From Ceriagrion tenellum (Eukaryota > Arthropoda > Insecta > Odonata > Coenagrionidae), in contig OY720640.1 in NCBI GenBank assembly GCA_963169105.1, positions 114,872,085-114,936,084 of the forward strand: a DNA stretch of 64,000 bases. The letters run 5' to 3'. Below, one piece after another: positions 8,491-21,100 of this stretch. A program made the translations under genes and the position numbers. Position 1 is the stretch's first letter; each line of letters starts with the position of its first letter. The notes under the pieces are model-generated. The model did no database searches. It had not been told where the DNA came from and saw nothing but the letters and a program-made list of their open reading frames with translations.

Positions 8491-11400
8491 CGCTATGCAT
8501 ACACTAAATTTACTAAAGATATATGAGACATATGAAGATTATGACGTCGGATTCAACAGAATTTACGCTCATCTAAGGTTAATGAAATACAAATTAATAT
8601 CATAATCAACATGGTACCGTTATTTAACGTTAGTTTCATTGTATTTCAATAATATCACCACAAAAATTACTAGGTCTTACGATAAAAATTATGCAAAAAC
8701 TCTGTGCACGCAATTCAAATCATAATTGTATGATATATTTATTATTTTTAATTTATTAACTTGACTTGCCGTCCATTTCAATGACATGTTTCCATATTTT
8801 GAGGTATCTTTTAAAATATCTAGATTTTTATCACCAATAACAATCCTCAGGGTTGCTGACATTAACTATACAAAATCTGGAAACTACAGCAAAAAGTGTT
8901 AACCGTCAAAAACACCTTTTGGAACGACTATAGCCATTGGCGGTCGAAAAAAACTAGAACATCGCAGAGAGGTTGCGTAAAGGTTTTGAGCATTCTACAG
9001 CAACCGTTTTGCCAACTACACTCAAGGGTACGGCCATGAGTTGTTTGTTGTCAACACCTCGCGCCACTGCTTAAGGTTTTAACAATGTGTGAGAGGTGTT
9101 GGGGCAGGAAAAAAATCGACTGCAGCGCAAAAAATGTGATTATCTCTTGAATCTCGCAAACGATGAGGCAACCTTTTGTGTACCAACGCCGTAGCATGTG
9201 TGCCTGGAACGAAAAAAATTGAAAAAAAGAATCGAATAAAATGGAAAACGAACAAAAAAGAATGAATACATAAAGGTAAAAAGAATGAAACTTTTTACCC
9301 CCACATCCGATACTTTGTTTCGCCCGGTAGTGCTGCGTCGTGTGGAATTTTTAACGAAAAAAAGGAGAAAAAGAGGGAAGTGGAAGTTTGGGCTCGTGGC
9401 CGCTGTTGCTCTCCCTCCAAATCGACGCCGTGCCGCCTCCTGCTCTCTGATCCTACACTCGTAATGGCTCCTTGATCCCCCAGGATGCGCCACAATATTC
9501 TACTCCCCATGCAAGAGCTTTTATGGAGCGAATATATCGAGTGACGAGTTTAAAGTATATTGATTATGCGCCAAAAAATGTAACTGTGTATGTAAAAATG
9601 TAAAATGGTGTAACGTTAACAGAACGATTCCACTGAGTACATTTTGAGGGGTCAAGACCCATAATGGCTGTAATAAATGTTTGCACAACCTGCTATATTC
9701 TTAGTTTCATACCGCCTTGTTGCTAAGTAAGTGGTAAAGAACAAAGAGAGAAAAAGTTTTTTTTAGACAGGGTTGTTTTAAAGGGACGCCCAACATTAGT
9801 GAGCATCTATTATGTTACAAAACTTATTGACTCTAAGCCAAGTTTTGCGAAGAAATATGCGATGCGTTTGTGTTTTAAAATTGTGTTTTTGGATTAAATG
9901 ATGAATGAGATTAACAATATCCCATTTCTCTGAAATAAATAAGGCACAAACAAGAAAATATATGGTCGCCTTTCAAAGTTGACGGATTTTTAGATTTGCT
10001 AGTATTGTTTTTCATGCGAAATACCACCTTTTCTTTGCTTCTAGTTTTATGCGAGTGTATAATTTACTCAATTTTCCTTTCCCGCCTTTTCCAAATATAC
10101 AAAAGTCGTCAACAAACATTGAGCACACGGCAATTAATTCCAATTTTGCACCTATGGAACTCACCATGATATCTTTGATGTATGCAGCAATGATTGAATA
10201 AAGGGTGAGTATATGCACTGTTAACGATGAAGAAATGGACCTTTCGGCATACACTTTCTTATTATACTTAAGGATCAGGTTTTATAGGTCTTAGAACTTT
10301 GCTTATGCGAATTTATAATAGATAAATAGACCAGCATCAAACGGATAAAAATTCTTAGATGTGATTATCTTGGGTTCCTGTCAGGTTAGATCTATATTGC
10401 TTAACGATAGACTAGGACCTCAGCTAATGTCTTGGAATATGTAGTTACTAAAGTCATTCTTCAGTTGTCAGGTACGAAGTCATCCAAGAATTGAAAACGC
10501 CATCTGCAATGCTTATTAAATTCTCGTTCTTGGATATGCGACGACGGGGAAGAAAATCTTCGCAAAACAGTCACCAAACTAAGAGGAATCCTTCACTCCT
10601 AAATAGAGTAACCGCTATATGTGATAACAAGGATCTTACTTAAGCCACACAGTTTATAGAATCAAATAAGTAGGCGTTAAAGTAATGCAAGGGTCTATCA
10701 TAATTGCTCAACTTCAGGGATGGTCTTATGCCATTATTTTACTATGGTTTTGGATTAATATTATATAACATTTTACGTTCAAAAATAACATTACCATGGA
10801 ATATTATTATTATCATAGGTCATATAAAAGAATTTAGGAAGGTATTTCCACTAAAAATGGAGGGAAACGGTGAAAAAATCAAAGGTATGATTGACATATC
10901 AGTGTTTTAAACATAGCACCTTATTGCATGATCTAAGTCAAAAGCAGGAGACTAAGTTAGGCAGGCTAAGGCATTTGACGTCTTTTAGGTAGCGTGATGC
11001 AATCCAATCTGGAATCAAAACCAAAATGACTCCCATAAATGCCAAGAAAACTATGTGAAGACGAGGTTCAGCTGGAAATGAACTCAATGAGGATTAGGGA
11101 TTAAGAGGCAAATATCTTCTAGGTGTATGTTTGGTCATAAAATAGTACAAGCGAGAAATAGAGGGAGCACGAATTAAGTTTATCGTAAGTACACGAAGCA
11201 ACGGATAAAAGGAAAATGCTTAGTAAAATTTTATTCCCACATCCGACTCTAATATGGCGATGTTTTTCGTGAATTTTTTTACTGGAAAAGTGGGAGAGGG
11301 AGAAGTTTCACCCGCTATTTCTCTTCCCAAGGGTAATGGCATTGAAGGCTCTTCCTGCTTCCGGATCTCCACTCCCCAAACGGGCGATTTCACGCCGCAG

Positions 11401-11620
11401 AATACGCTCCAACACTTTTCCCCTTCTTCGCAAGCTTTTTCGAAGCTAAAATAACTACAGGTAGAGAGAGTGTGGTTTTTCCCTAGTCACTAAGAGATAC
11501 AAAGTAAAAATTTTATTTAAAAACTCCAACAGTTGTACTGATAATGACATAAATTTAGTCAACAATAATTCCTGTAAATATTAGTTGCTAAGGTTCTCAG
11601 AAATTAAGCCCAAAGATTAG
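8491..11620. other. Unassigned sequence, about 3.1 kb
   Basis: No repeat family is recognised. A GC-richer patch at 9300-9500 is open on the minus strand in two overlapping frames (9140-9493 and 9295-9510) with low-complexity Phe/Ser-rich translation, unlikely to be coding. Another patch at 11254-11454 is open on the plus strand (66 codons) without motifs. The rest is AT-rich. Confidence 0.35.
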
Positions 11621-11750
11621 CTGGCCCCGGAGGCGGCGGGTCAAAGTCCTTGCCTGCCAACTCTAAACATCGCGGGTACGATATCCTCCTGGGCAGAATT
11701 TACCTCCTAGGGCATGCCTGTGTGTGTTTGTCCAAATATTAAGTAGGTAT
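11621..11750 (+). repeat. tRNA-derived SINE, diverged
   Basis: Begins ctggccccggaggcggcggg and carries an A-box-like aggcggcgggtcaaagtcc. A B-box-like cgggtacgatatcctcc and then tgggcagaatt follow. It is a diverged copy of the SINE at 12701-12898, with the same body (gcatgcctgtgtgtgtttgt against acatgggtgtttgt). No intact tRNA cloverleaf. Confidence 0.65.
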
Positions 11751-12700
11751 TGGCTTAAGCTGTTACCTACAAGAAATGTTTAACATAATTATACATATCA
11801 GCTGCTTATCGTCCAAGTACTAGTGTCACGCTGCATGTTTAAAACGCATTGACAGTCGAAGCCTGTGCCTTAGCGATTTAACAAAAAATATTCCGGTCTC
11901 TCATTAATAATTTTTCTAATAATTGAAGAAAAAACTGCAAATTTAGACTGTTACAGTACCTACTCATGAAATCTGCAGGTTCGTATTTATTTCATTTTGA
12001 CAAGCTCTCTCTGGAGCACTAAGAAGTACAAAACCCCATGGAAAATGATTGATTTATAACCTCAAAACTTTATTCCATAAATACCCGATTTCATAGCATA
12101 ATTAAAGAGATGTTTATTTGCAATTTAATGAGACTAAAATAAATTTAATTTTGTAAGCAGTGGTATCTCGTTCAAGTTACCATCAGTGATTGGATTAAAT
12201 TAAATTACCATTCAACCAGAGAAGATATATTATTTTATCGAGTGAAAGAAAGTCATTCCTTAATCCAGGCAAATAGTCATATGTAAAGGGGGTAATCGTC
12301 CAAAAATATAATTCGCTTACAAATCGCCCGGGAGTTGAGGAGTTAAACTAATTTTTAAGGGTTAATTAGGTTTTTTATAGTTTCCTAATCACATGGATGT
12401 TGTTGCCACATGTTGGTCTAATGTAGTCGGCTATTAATGTTTATTTTCACGTGTGATTTTTTGGCAACTTCAGCAGAGTTCCTGAATTGAAGCTGTCATT
12501 TCAATATAAGTATCATAAATTAAAAGTGATAATGAAAATGCAAAAAAGTATTATTCAGTAATTAAAGGTCGAAAAAATTTTTCTAGATGTCTTAAATTAA
12601 TTAGGTAAATATTGGAAATTTTCAGTAGAATTTCTTGGATTATCCTATCGTAAACGTTCTTTCCATTTCCATGAGTTTTTTTATTCATTGACTCATCATC
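11751..12700. other. Unassigned AT-rich sequence
   Basis: No genes or repeats recognised. A minus-strand frame at 12551-12856 overlaps the following SINE and owes its C/P-rich part to it. Confidence 0.4.
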
Positions 12701-12898
12701 GTCGGCCCCGGTGGCGGCGGGGTAAAGTCCCCGCCTGCTAACCCGAGGGTCGCGGGTTCGAGTCCCGCCTGGGTAGAAAATTATCTGCCCAGGACATGGG
12801 TGTTTGTGAAATGAGTTATATGGAAGAGAGGACTGTACAGGCCTAATATCGCTCAATAAATAAAAGACGACATTATTATTATTATTATTATTATTATC
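12701..12898 (+). repeat. tRNA-derived SINE, best copy
   Basis: The head gtcggccccggtggcggcgg holds an A-box-like region and is followed by the B box gggttcgagtcccgcc, the layout of an RNA polymerase III promoter taken from a tRNA. The body has gaaaattatctgcccaggac and ends in gctcaataaataaaagacga, then an ATT microsatellite (about 12871-12898). A 5'-truncated sister copy lies at 53270-53430. Such elements are transcribed by polymerase III and mobilised by a partner LINE; which LINE cannot be told. Confidence 0.8.
12871..12898 (+). repeat. (ATT)n microsatellite
   Basis: About nine ATT units form the 3' tail of the SINE. Variable simple tails are usual for SINE 3' ends. Confidence 0.9.
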
Positions 12899-14560
12899 AT
12901 TTTCTTAACATCTTTGTGCCTGTGTGTAGTAGTTCATGTAAATATGTGGTACATAGTTTTAAATGTATAATTGTAATATCAGTATAATTTTCCCCATCAG
13001 ATGAGTGAGCGAGAAATCAACACGTAAACATTTACAGCGCGGAATCCTTTTGACTTTGTGAACATTCTCAATATTGGAGCAGGCTTACAGATTCGAATTT
13101 AATTTTACCGGTGTAAAAAATTTAATTAAAGAAGCAAAATTCTCTTTCACACATTCGATGTTCTCTGCGGCCGGTGATTCTGCTCTCCGTATGGAATAGT
13201 CATCGGATAAAATAATAAACTATATGGAAATCCGGGCAGAGGGGGGGGGGGAGTTGGAGGGATATGATCACATACTCTTTTATTGTTAGGAATGCCTCTC
13301 GTCCACATCCTCGATCTCCTTCGTCCCAAGGGTAAACCTAAACTGTGGATCCGGTGAGATACTCCCCTCTTCCGAGTTCGAAGGAATTGTTTTATTTATT
13401 GGACTAATAAGGTAGGTAACATCTAGCTAATGACTTGCGTAGTAGCTTCTTAGAGCTTAGGAGGGCATGTATTAAGCAGCGATTTACTGTAAATGAAGAA
13501 AAATAAGCTTGCAACGATAGGACAGATTGGACGTAATTAATGATACAGAGTCAGTTTACAGTCGTATCCCCGGTAACTGTTTTATTGTGCCAACCGTTAA
13601 AGGGATTGGAGTGATCGGAATGTATGTGTTTAAATAATACAATTATGGAAACAAAAGAAACCTCTAACTCTCATCCAAAAATCCCTTTTGAATAATAATA
13701 TGACTGCAAAATTAGGACTTTTTACTCTAATGATGAGGCGAAGAAGATCTGAGTTCCACTATTCATCCGTACTGAATGCACAAACGGCTGTGCCCGCTAC
13801 CTGTTTTTTTTCCCAAAAGGGAAGCCATTTGCCGTCAAGTACTGTCACCGCAGTTGGAGACTGGTATAAAGCTAAAATAACGTCAAAGACTAGAAATTTT
13901 TTGGGGAATATAATAGAAATAATTACATCTTATCAAAAGACACTTACTCGTTTAAAATGAAATAATGATTTATAAACCATCCCGTTGTAGAGTAACGGAA
14001 ATACTTTTTCCACGCATTTTGTTAATGGTACAACATGCGGGTAGTGATAGCTGAGACAACGAGACTTTAATCTTAAAACTAGATAGGTTCATCTATTAAA
14101 GCTAATAATTATTATAGTATGTAGGTTTGTTCAATAAATTCTATTTATTAATTATTATAGGCAGATATATTAACCGATTAATGTACACTTAATGGAGAAA
14201 AGAATAAAAATCCGTTAGGTTTATACAGACTCATGTTTTTATTTCCTAGCCCAGTTTCATTCTTTTTCTTAGAATATACGTCCTAATTGTCTTCATCACG
14301 TCCATAAAGCCATTTTTTTTCCAATTACCTTCGCAGTAATAAGACCTCCGCCCATCATCAACTGAACCAACCACCTATCTTACCAATGCCCAATCTCCTT
14401 TAGAGGAGAAAAAAATATGTCAACGGATTTATAGTATTGTATTGGTAAGGTAAGCGTCGGGTACGCATTCCGTTTTTAAGAGTTTACTGTGATCAGAGAT
14501 TTTCAACTTACAACATTGATAAATAGACTCGCTAAAGCTGGAAAGAGGATGCATGTCATT
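12899..14560. other. Unassigned sequence
   Basis: Contains a CG-richer stretch at 13150-13370 with a run of ten G at about 13241, open on the minus strand (13147-13329). There is a plus-strand frame at 13688-13960 (90 codons), MNNNMTAKLGLF onward, with no recognised family. Nothing else stands out. Confidence 0.35.
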
Positions 14561-14568
14561 TCACTCAC

Positions 14569-14640
14569 CATAGTGGTGTATCCATTTCTCAGGAGAGTAA
14601 AGAAGCAGACGACTTACCTGTGAAAAAAAAATAAATGTAT
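14569..14640 (-). promoter_or_regulatory. Candidate recursive splice site / RS-exon
   Basis: On the minus strand a T-rich tract (ttattttttttcacag) ends at 14618 and abuts GTAAGT at 14617-14612. This is the AG|GTAAGT juxtaposition typical of ratchet points in long insect introns. A second donor, ATG|GTGAGT, lies 49 nt downstream (after 14569), so the segment could also be spliced as a small exon. In one frame it is open (VSRLLLYSPEKWIHHY). A downstream acceptor AG inside GTAAG would open a different frame (VCFFTLLRNGYTTM). If genuine, it implies a minus-strand host gene whose intron spans this region. Confidence 0.35.
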
Positions 14641-16299
14641 TATAAACCAGCTTACTTGCAAAAAATGTATAAATACATAATCACCACATGCTTTAATTAA
14701 TAAGTTGCATTTCTTTGCCATTATATGATGAATTTAGGCAAGAAGAAGTGGTAAAAAATGACATTAAACTATGTTGTGTCATCACCACTTCCAATCTGAA
14801 ACCGAATGAGCTTTCTTGCGAACGTATTGCTATGAAGACTGAAGAACACACAGCCACGTCACGTCGTGGACATTGTCACCAATTTTCACCTTCTAAGGAT
14901 AGTCGACCACTGAATAGTTGATTCCTGAATAATTTCGTTGCTTGAGTAATAAATTCCTGCTGATGCCGTCCATTAAAACTGGAACGTGCATGATTATTGC
15001 TACCGTTCCTAAACCAAAGAAAAAATGGAACAACATCTAAGCATAACACCGAAAAAGAAAGAGCTTTTGTTTTTCATAGATCAATAGGAAATAAGGAAAT
15101 TAGAAAAATGAGTCTCCAAAAAACCTTCACAAATATCTAGCTGGATGAGTTAGAAATGAAAATCGTATGATCAAGCCTCAATCCTGGAATCCTGACAATA
15201 AGAAAACATAAACGAAAATAATGTCAAATGGACTGATTATCAACACCTTCTTTTTGAACATCGGAAAATGCATCACGAACACTGGCGCCGGTAAATTTTA
15301 TGACTGAATCATTTAGCAATAACCATTAATTACTTTTGTGTATTTATTTATTTATTCATTTGTCTGATAGTGAAATTAATTTTAATTTCTTTATTGCTGA
15401 GTAACCAACCTCTCTCACGACTCTACGGCCGGGGACAGAGCCCGTGAGACGTAACCGAGGTTGAATCCGAAGTCACGGAGAAACAGCATACACTGTTGCT
15501 CCCTGATTGGTGGAGCCAAACTTCTCCCCGGGACTCAACTCCCCGTTACGTCACGTGAGACAAATAGAATGCAACCCGGGATAAACAGGCGAGTTAGGTC
15601 GGTTAGCGCCATAGTTACGAGAAATAAAATTGGCACCCTGGTCTGTTAACACGTTTTTATCATTTTGGATCGATTTTCATAATGATGTAAACAAAAAAAA
15701 GGGGGATTGTTAGCAGAGAGCAATATCTTGCTAGAAGGTTTATGTGTACGAATTGAATTAACTATTGAACTACACGCTAAATGCAGAAAAATAAAAAGTT
15801 CAAAGGGATATGAATAATTCCATTTTAATCGCATTGGCACGATTGCACTCAGTGAAATTCGTAGCTCTCATCAGAGGTACGCTCGGTGGAGTTAAGTTGG
15901 GCAAATTTGTGTGAGTTGCCAAATAGCATAAAAATTAATTCCATCCTTTGTTCCATAGGTGACTCCACCTATCCCACACGAATGACCCGATCGCAGCGAG
16001 CGACCTACGCATCCGATGGGCGTGGGACGTGATAACGAAAACTGTATAACCCCTCACGAATCTTCTGTCTTTATGACGGCAGTGAAACCTGATGCTTGCC
16101 GTGAACTCGGAGGGGAATGTTAGAATAGTAAAAAAAATCAAATCTTAATAAGAATCATCGAAAGTAATAAGAACTCTCTAGGACAAAGAGAACGAGGCTG
16201 ATGATTAAAGTTGAAGGACACAAACTCCTGCGAGTTCATTTCTCGAGCGAGAGCATTTTCATTTCTTAGGTAGTAGGTACGCAAGAAGAAAACGGGCAT
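14641..16299. other. Unassigned sequence with CG-rich patch
   Basis: 15420-15640 is CG-rich and includes ctgattggtggagc (an inverted CCAAT box) and gtcacgtgac-like sequence, which could mark a promoter. The open frame there (15461-15649) has no recognised motif. A second CG-richer patch lies at 15940-16110. No splice pairs or repeats were established. Confidence 0.35.
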
Positions 16300-16850
16300 A
16301 GTAGCAAAGACATACGTAAGAGAATAGCGCTGAGGAGTCGTTTAGTAATAGAAGGGAGCAGATGACGGGAACATTGCGTAAGGATGTGAAGAAGCGGCTG
16401 GTGGAGAGCTTGCTATGGGGCGTTACGTTGTATGGGTTAGAAACGTGGATCCTCAGAAAGGAGGACGAGAATAGGCTGCAGGCATGTGAGATGTGGGCGG
16501 GGAAACGGATGGAGAAGGTTAGGTGGACGGAGAGGAAGACTAAAGAGGAAGTGCTTGAGATGGTGGGGGGGAAAGGAAACTTTTGAATGAAATTCTAAAT
16601 CGCCAGAGTAGGCGGCTGGAGGATGTAATAAGGGACGATGGGTTGCTGAAGAGTGTGACAGAGGGAAGGATGTTGGGCAAGCGGGGAAGAGGAAGAAAGA
16701 GAATTGGTTTCATGGACAGGATGAAGAAGAGCAACTCGTATGTTGAGGTGAAAAAGAGTATACTAGAGATAGATAGGCCACGGCAAGTGTAGAAAACTGA
16801 GAGGAAATCCTCTGGCATTCAGCAAAACCTACATCAACGGGTAGAATACA
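16300..16850 (+). pseudogene. RTE-type LINE 3' end
   Basis: The plus strand encodes KDIRKRIAL, then RKDVKKRLVESLLWGVTLYG and ETWILRKEDENRLQACEMW, then GKRMEKVRWTERKTKEEVLE. After a frameshift near 16580 it continues with GRMLGKRGRGRKRIGFMD and YVEVKKSILEIDRPR. This is the connection and C-terminal region of an RTE-type reverse transcriptase. The usual WIWRR is here WAGKR. A decayed SGIQQNLHQ run ends the copy near 16840. The palm with the catalytic aspartates is absent. Related minus-strand copies lie at 44750-45150 and 57440-58045. Confidence 0.8.
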
Positions 16851-17617
16851 AAAAAATAAGAATCATGTAATTCCGGAATTCTCTCGGAAAATCCGGTAGA
16901 GTTCACAATCCTACGCTCAACGCGATGGATGCTGAGAGCGTACAAAAACGGAGCAGGGAAGATGAGGGGTAAGGGGATGGAATCGGGTAGGTTCAAGGGA
17001 GTGGGGTGGTTCTGGGGGGAGGGAGAGAGAACGAGAAAAGACACAAGGGTGGGGGGTGCGGATGGGAGTGGCGACGCTGAAGACGTCAGATAACACGTTT
17101 TACGATTCCAAGAGAGAGAGAGAGAGATCAGGAGAGAAATATGAAAGGGCAGATGGTCGCGGGCGGAGGACGGAAGGGAGGCAGCTCCCCCACCCCCAGC
17201 TCTCGCCACCCACCCCACTCCTGCAAAACCTCCCTTCCCGCCCCCCGCCACTACCCACCCTCATCTGCCTCCACCTCTTCCTTTCCCCAAAAGCACTATT
17301 TCCCTTATCCCACCTGCTTCATCCCAACCTCCTCGGGACATCTTTAAGGACTCCTTCGGTCGAGGATGAAAGAAAAGAGGATTACCGGAGAGGCCGTACT
17401 CATGACTGTAAATAAATAAATATATAGATTATAATGTCTACTTGTTCACTCTTCTCTATGAGCTACGGCGGAGGTGTGTGACAGGGAGTGGTACGAACCT
17501 CAGCCATAGATAGCGAAGTAAATAGGGCTTGTCCATATGAAATGGGAAAAAACGAATTGTAAAGTGTAATGTTAGCAGAGTATCTTAGAGTATTATTCTG
17601 TTTTGTTGTAGGAATCA
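16851..17617. repeat. Purine- and pyrimidine-rich low-complexity stretch
   Basis: 16960-17150 is strongly G/A-rich on the plus strand with a GA microsatellite at about 17111-17127. 17170-17340 is C/T-rich. Open frames of up to 140 codons run through it on both strands (16829-17251 minus, 17056-17415 plus). They are low in complexity and resemble no family, so coding is not supported. The strand switch from purine to pyrimidine could fold into an imperfect hairpin or triplex. Confidence 0.45.
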
Positions 17618-18148
17618 ATGACTAGTGTCACGGGCGTAGCCAGGGGGACAAATAAAACAGTATCTTTATTCACTTGGTGGTATGTTTCAATAGACATATT
17701 TAATGATAACTTTCCTTTTCCCCAAAAAATAAGAGAGTGACCGAATTTCTTATGCACCTTATGATGATACTTATGTTTTGAAACAAGGGTCGTGTTCTAA
17801 TGTGTGTTTTTTGTGGTTAAGTAAAAGTTATCATTAAATATGTCTCTCCAGGGGGAGACGATACTTATGTTTTGATGATGATACTTATGTTTTGAAACCA
17901 GGGTCGTGTTCTAATGTGTGTTTTTTGTGGTTAAGTAAAAGTTATCATTAAATATGTCCATCCAAGGGGAGACAGGGGGGCAGGTTTCTCCCACTGGACG
18001 AGACATTTCATACCAAATCTGCTATATGGAGCCCGACAAGATGATTTCTTCCCCCCCCCCTCCCCTGGTACGTATCTACAGCCACGGATGGGTGTCCTAC
18101 CCCTCCTCCCCCCACAGCATAATCTCTGGCTACGCCCATGGCTAGTGT
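17618..18148. mobile_element. Non-autonomous element with short inverted ends and 11-bp direct repeats
   Basis: atgactagtgt (17618-17628) and atggctagtgt (18138-18148) flank a segment that begins cacgggcgtagccaggg and ends ctctggctacgccc. The terminal inverted match gggcgtagccag is about 12 bp. Inside, a unit of about 105 bp is duplicated in tandem (about 17761-17858 and 17878-17975), each with cttatgttttgaaac and gttatcattaaatatgtc. An inverted fragment of the latter lies at 17690-17715. No coding sequence is present. The class (MITE-like DNA element or a composite retroelement end) cannot be decided from one copy. Confidence 0.55.
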
Positions 18149-21100
18149 GGAGTATGCATTTTTTGCATATCTATTTGTATATCTATTTTTTATCGCTTCC
18201 ATTAGTGCTAAGACATTCAGCGGGGTAAAACAAAATTCTCTATTATTCTGGAACTCATCTGATCTAAACTTCTCCAATAATCTAAGCCCATTAAAGACCC
18301 TCCAAATCTCTAGCGGTCCCAAACATGATTATTCAATCCACGGTATCACTCTAATTTATTTGCTTGTTGTAGATTTTGACGAAACTTGTAGCTTTCCGTT
18401 GCATTGCGTACATTCTACACCGACCGTCGATACTCGTGTACGCGAATTCAAATGGCCCTAACTCTAGTGGCACACTCAAGATGTAGCATAATCAGAACAA
18501 AGAAGCATCTCTCACTCTATTTCAATAGACCCTCCTGTTATCCGCTAAAATTATTCTCTCTTTAATAGTTTATTTGATTACCCGCTGGAAAAGTCCTGTT
18601 TTAAAGATTGTTTTTATTTCAGGGCCGCAAATATTTCGTACCCATTTTATCCTCCTCTATATCAGGGCTTCCAGTGATTTCCAAGCATCGGAAGATAGAC
18701 TGCCGCTTTCATGTTTCTTTCCCCACTTTTGATGAATAAAATCTGCCTATAAATGGTTTATAATTAGCAAGCATCAGTGAGTTACAAATTTTTAGCACTC
18801 GCCCTCTCTCGATATCCCATTTATGTCAAAGTTGTTCGAAACTGATAAGAGAACCTCTAAGTCCTCTATCGCTGTAATTTAATGGCACAATCACTACGTT
18901 TACCATTCTAACTCATATCAATATGAACTCCGAGCGATCTGAACATTCAAAGTCAGCCGACTCATATGATGCGGATTGGAAATATGGATATTGAACAATC
19001 GACTCCAATTGTTGCGCACAATTGACCCAGCGTATAAAACAACACGTATTTTCTTATCTTGCCATTATTACACTCTAGTTGGAACTGCTTGAATCACACG
19101 CCTCGAATAATAACGCTTTTATTTTGTTTCCCAATGACAACCAAATGAATAACGAAGAGCGCTATACACCAGATGGTTCATTAGTTTTAAAATTTCAGAC
19201 AGGCTGAGAAAGCGGGCCGAGTTAGCCCGATTCTCATATCGATCCCACTAGCCCGTGGCGTTTATTATACCGAGCTGAACTGGTGAGCTCGATTGGAGTT
19301 CGATTGGTAAACGTAGAGAACGACTACATCCTTGGCAAAATAAATAATTTTATTACTGCATTTAGAGTTGATATCGCTCGCAAAACATGGAAATTTGCGT
19401 AACTGTCTTATTACTTTTTATTTTAAATCTTATTACTTTTACCATTTGGATGCCAGATGTTGCTACGCTTTAATCACTCTTAGTTACGCTGTTAAACGTC
19501 AATTCCGTCCATTACAGCTGTTTGCAAGACCAACGCCATGGATTACAGCTTTTTCCTTGGTATCAGTTCGAAAGTCACGTATCCAATGCACCACATTTTC
19601 CACATTCATAATATTGGTATCCATGAACAATCATCTGCATGCAAAAAGATACGCTGTACCGCTAGAGCCTCGGAGGTGTCATGCATGACTGAGCAAAAAA
19701 ATTGTTTCAGAAGTTTCCGGATACAATTTCTGGCTCATTTTAATGTGGGGAGTTATGCACTTTAGAGAGTTGTAATTGAAAGCAAAACGGTTATGCTAGA
19801 GGTCATACACGAGAAAGTGAATAAATACTTTACTCATATTGCCTCGAATTGTTATCAAAGAGTGCTTTCCGTGCAATATTCATTATCGTCTGTGATGAGG
19901 TGTCGCAAGACGCGAGACGGAAATATACATCGGACACCTTTACCGGCCAAAGGTTGACGTAGAATGTCAGATTTTTTCATTACTTATTTGATTTTTACTT
20001 GAGTACGATCTCTAGTTTTGTAAATATAATTAAATAAAACAATGTTTGGGAGTTGCTTTCTAAGTATGAAGAATACAAGCACACTGATTAATTTATTCAT
20101 CGTTTCCCCCCCGGTTTGAAATTTGAACTTTTCCAGCATCAAGTTAGCTTATTGTTGGGTTTTTGGGCAGTTATTTCTCCAACATCACCATTTCCTCCTT
20201 TTCTAGGAAAGTCATTATTGGATTTTTGGCTTATTTATTCCCGAAATAGAAAAATGATCGAACAAATTTGGACGAGTTTCCCCGAAAGGGAACGCCTCGT
20301 CATGTAATTCCCTTGCCCTTTCTGATGAATTGGCAATATGAATAGATTAATCCAGCATCATCAATTAGGCAGAAATCGCTGGACACATGCGAAATTACAA
20401 TTACGATATAGACTCGAAATATCGGAAATTGTCGAAAAATTATTTAAATCTTTTGATCGCGAGCGTTTTAACCGTTAAAACCTCATTTTTAACAGCATAA
20501 TTCAATAATTAGCAGGCTCTCTCACTCTCTAATAATCTCGACATTTATCAATGGTGAATCAAATGTGAAAAAAATCTCAAATATCAAAAGAAAACGAATT
20601 GAGTATGACTTTTGATTTGTACATTATTCGCTCTACTTTGCATTATACGCTTGAATCAATAAATCTAGTATCCCGAAGATCAATGACCGGTGCGATTTGC
20701 ATATTTTTAGGATCACAATGGTCTGGAATAACTTTTTTTACACCTAAGAATAGACATCAAAGAAGAATTTTACACCTAAGAATAGGAATAAAATATAGTT
20801 ATTCAAGTTTTGCCGAGGGGAAAGTAAACTTCATTAAGACGAAAAGGATGTCAAACTCTCGGTATTTCGTCAATGTAAAATGCACAAGCCTAAAAGGTTA
20901 TGGCAGTAGCTATCTGCACAACACGTCATAATAATCAGCAGGGAATAAATACTCCTTCAGTTTATTTTCTATTAATTGTATTTGATGTTCAATGTATTTG
21001 AGGTCATTGTAAGTCTTAAATATAATAGCATTAAAACTGTAGCATAGTTCTTGAGTTATCAATATGTATCACGTAAATTGCAGGAAAAATTGTACAAACG

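Noticed and set aside
12701..12780. tRNA gene
   Set aside because: The A and B boxes are clear, but the acceptor and anticodon arms do not pair and a repeated SINE body follows. Called a SINE.
16829..17415. Proline- and glycine-rich frames on both strands
   Set aside because: They follow from purine/pyrimidine low-complexity DNA and not from coding.
17761..17920. ATGATGAT ... GAAAC-AAGG-GTC words in the tandem unit resembling a hammerhead
   Set aside because: The stretch between core and GAAAC (acttatgtttt) cannot form a stem II, and position 3 is A. It looks coincidental.
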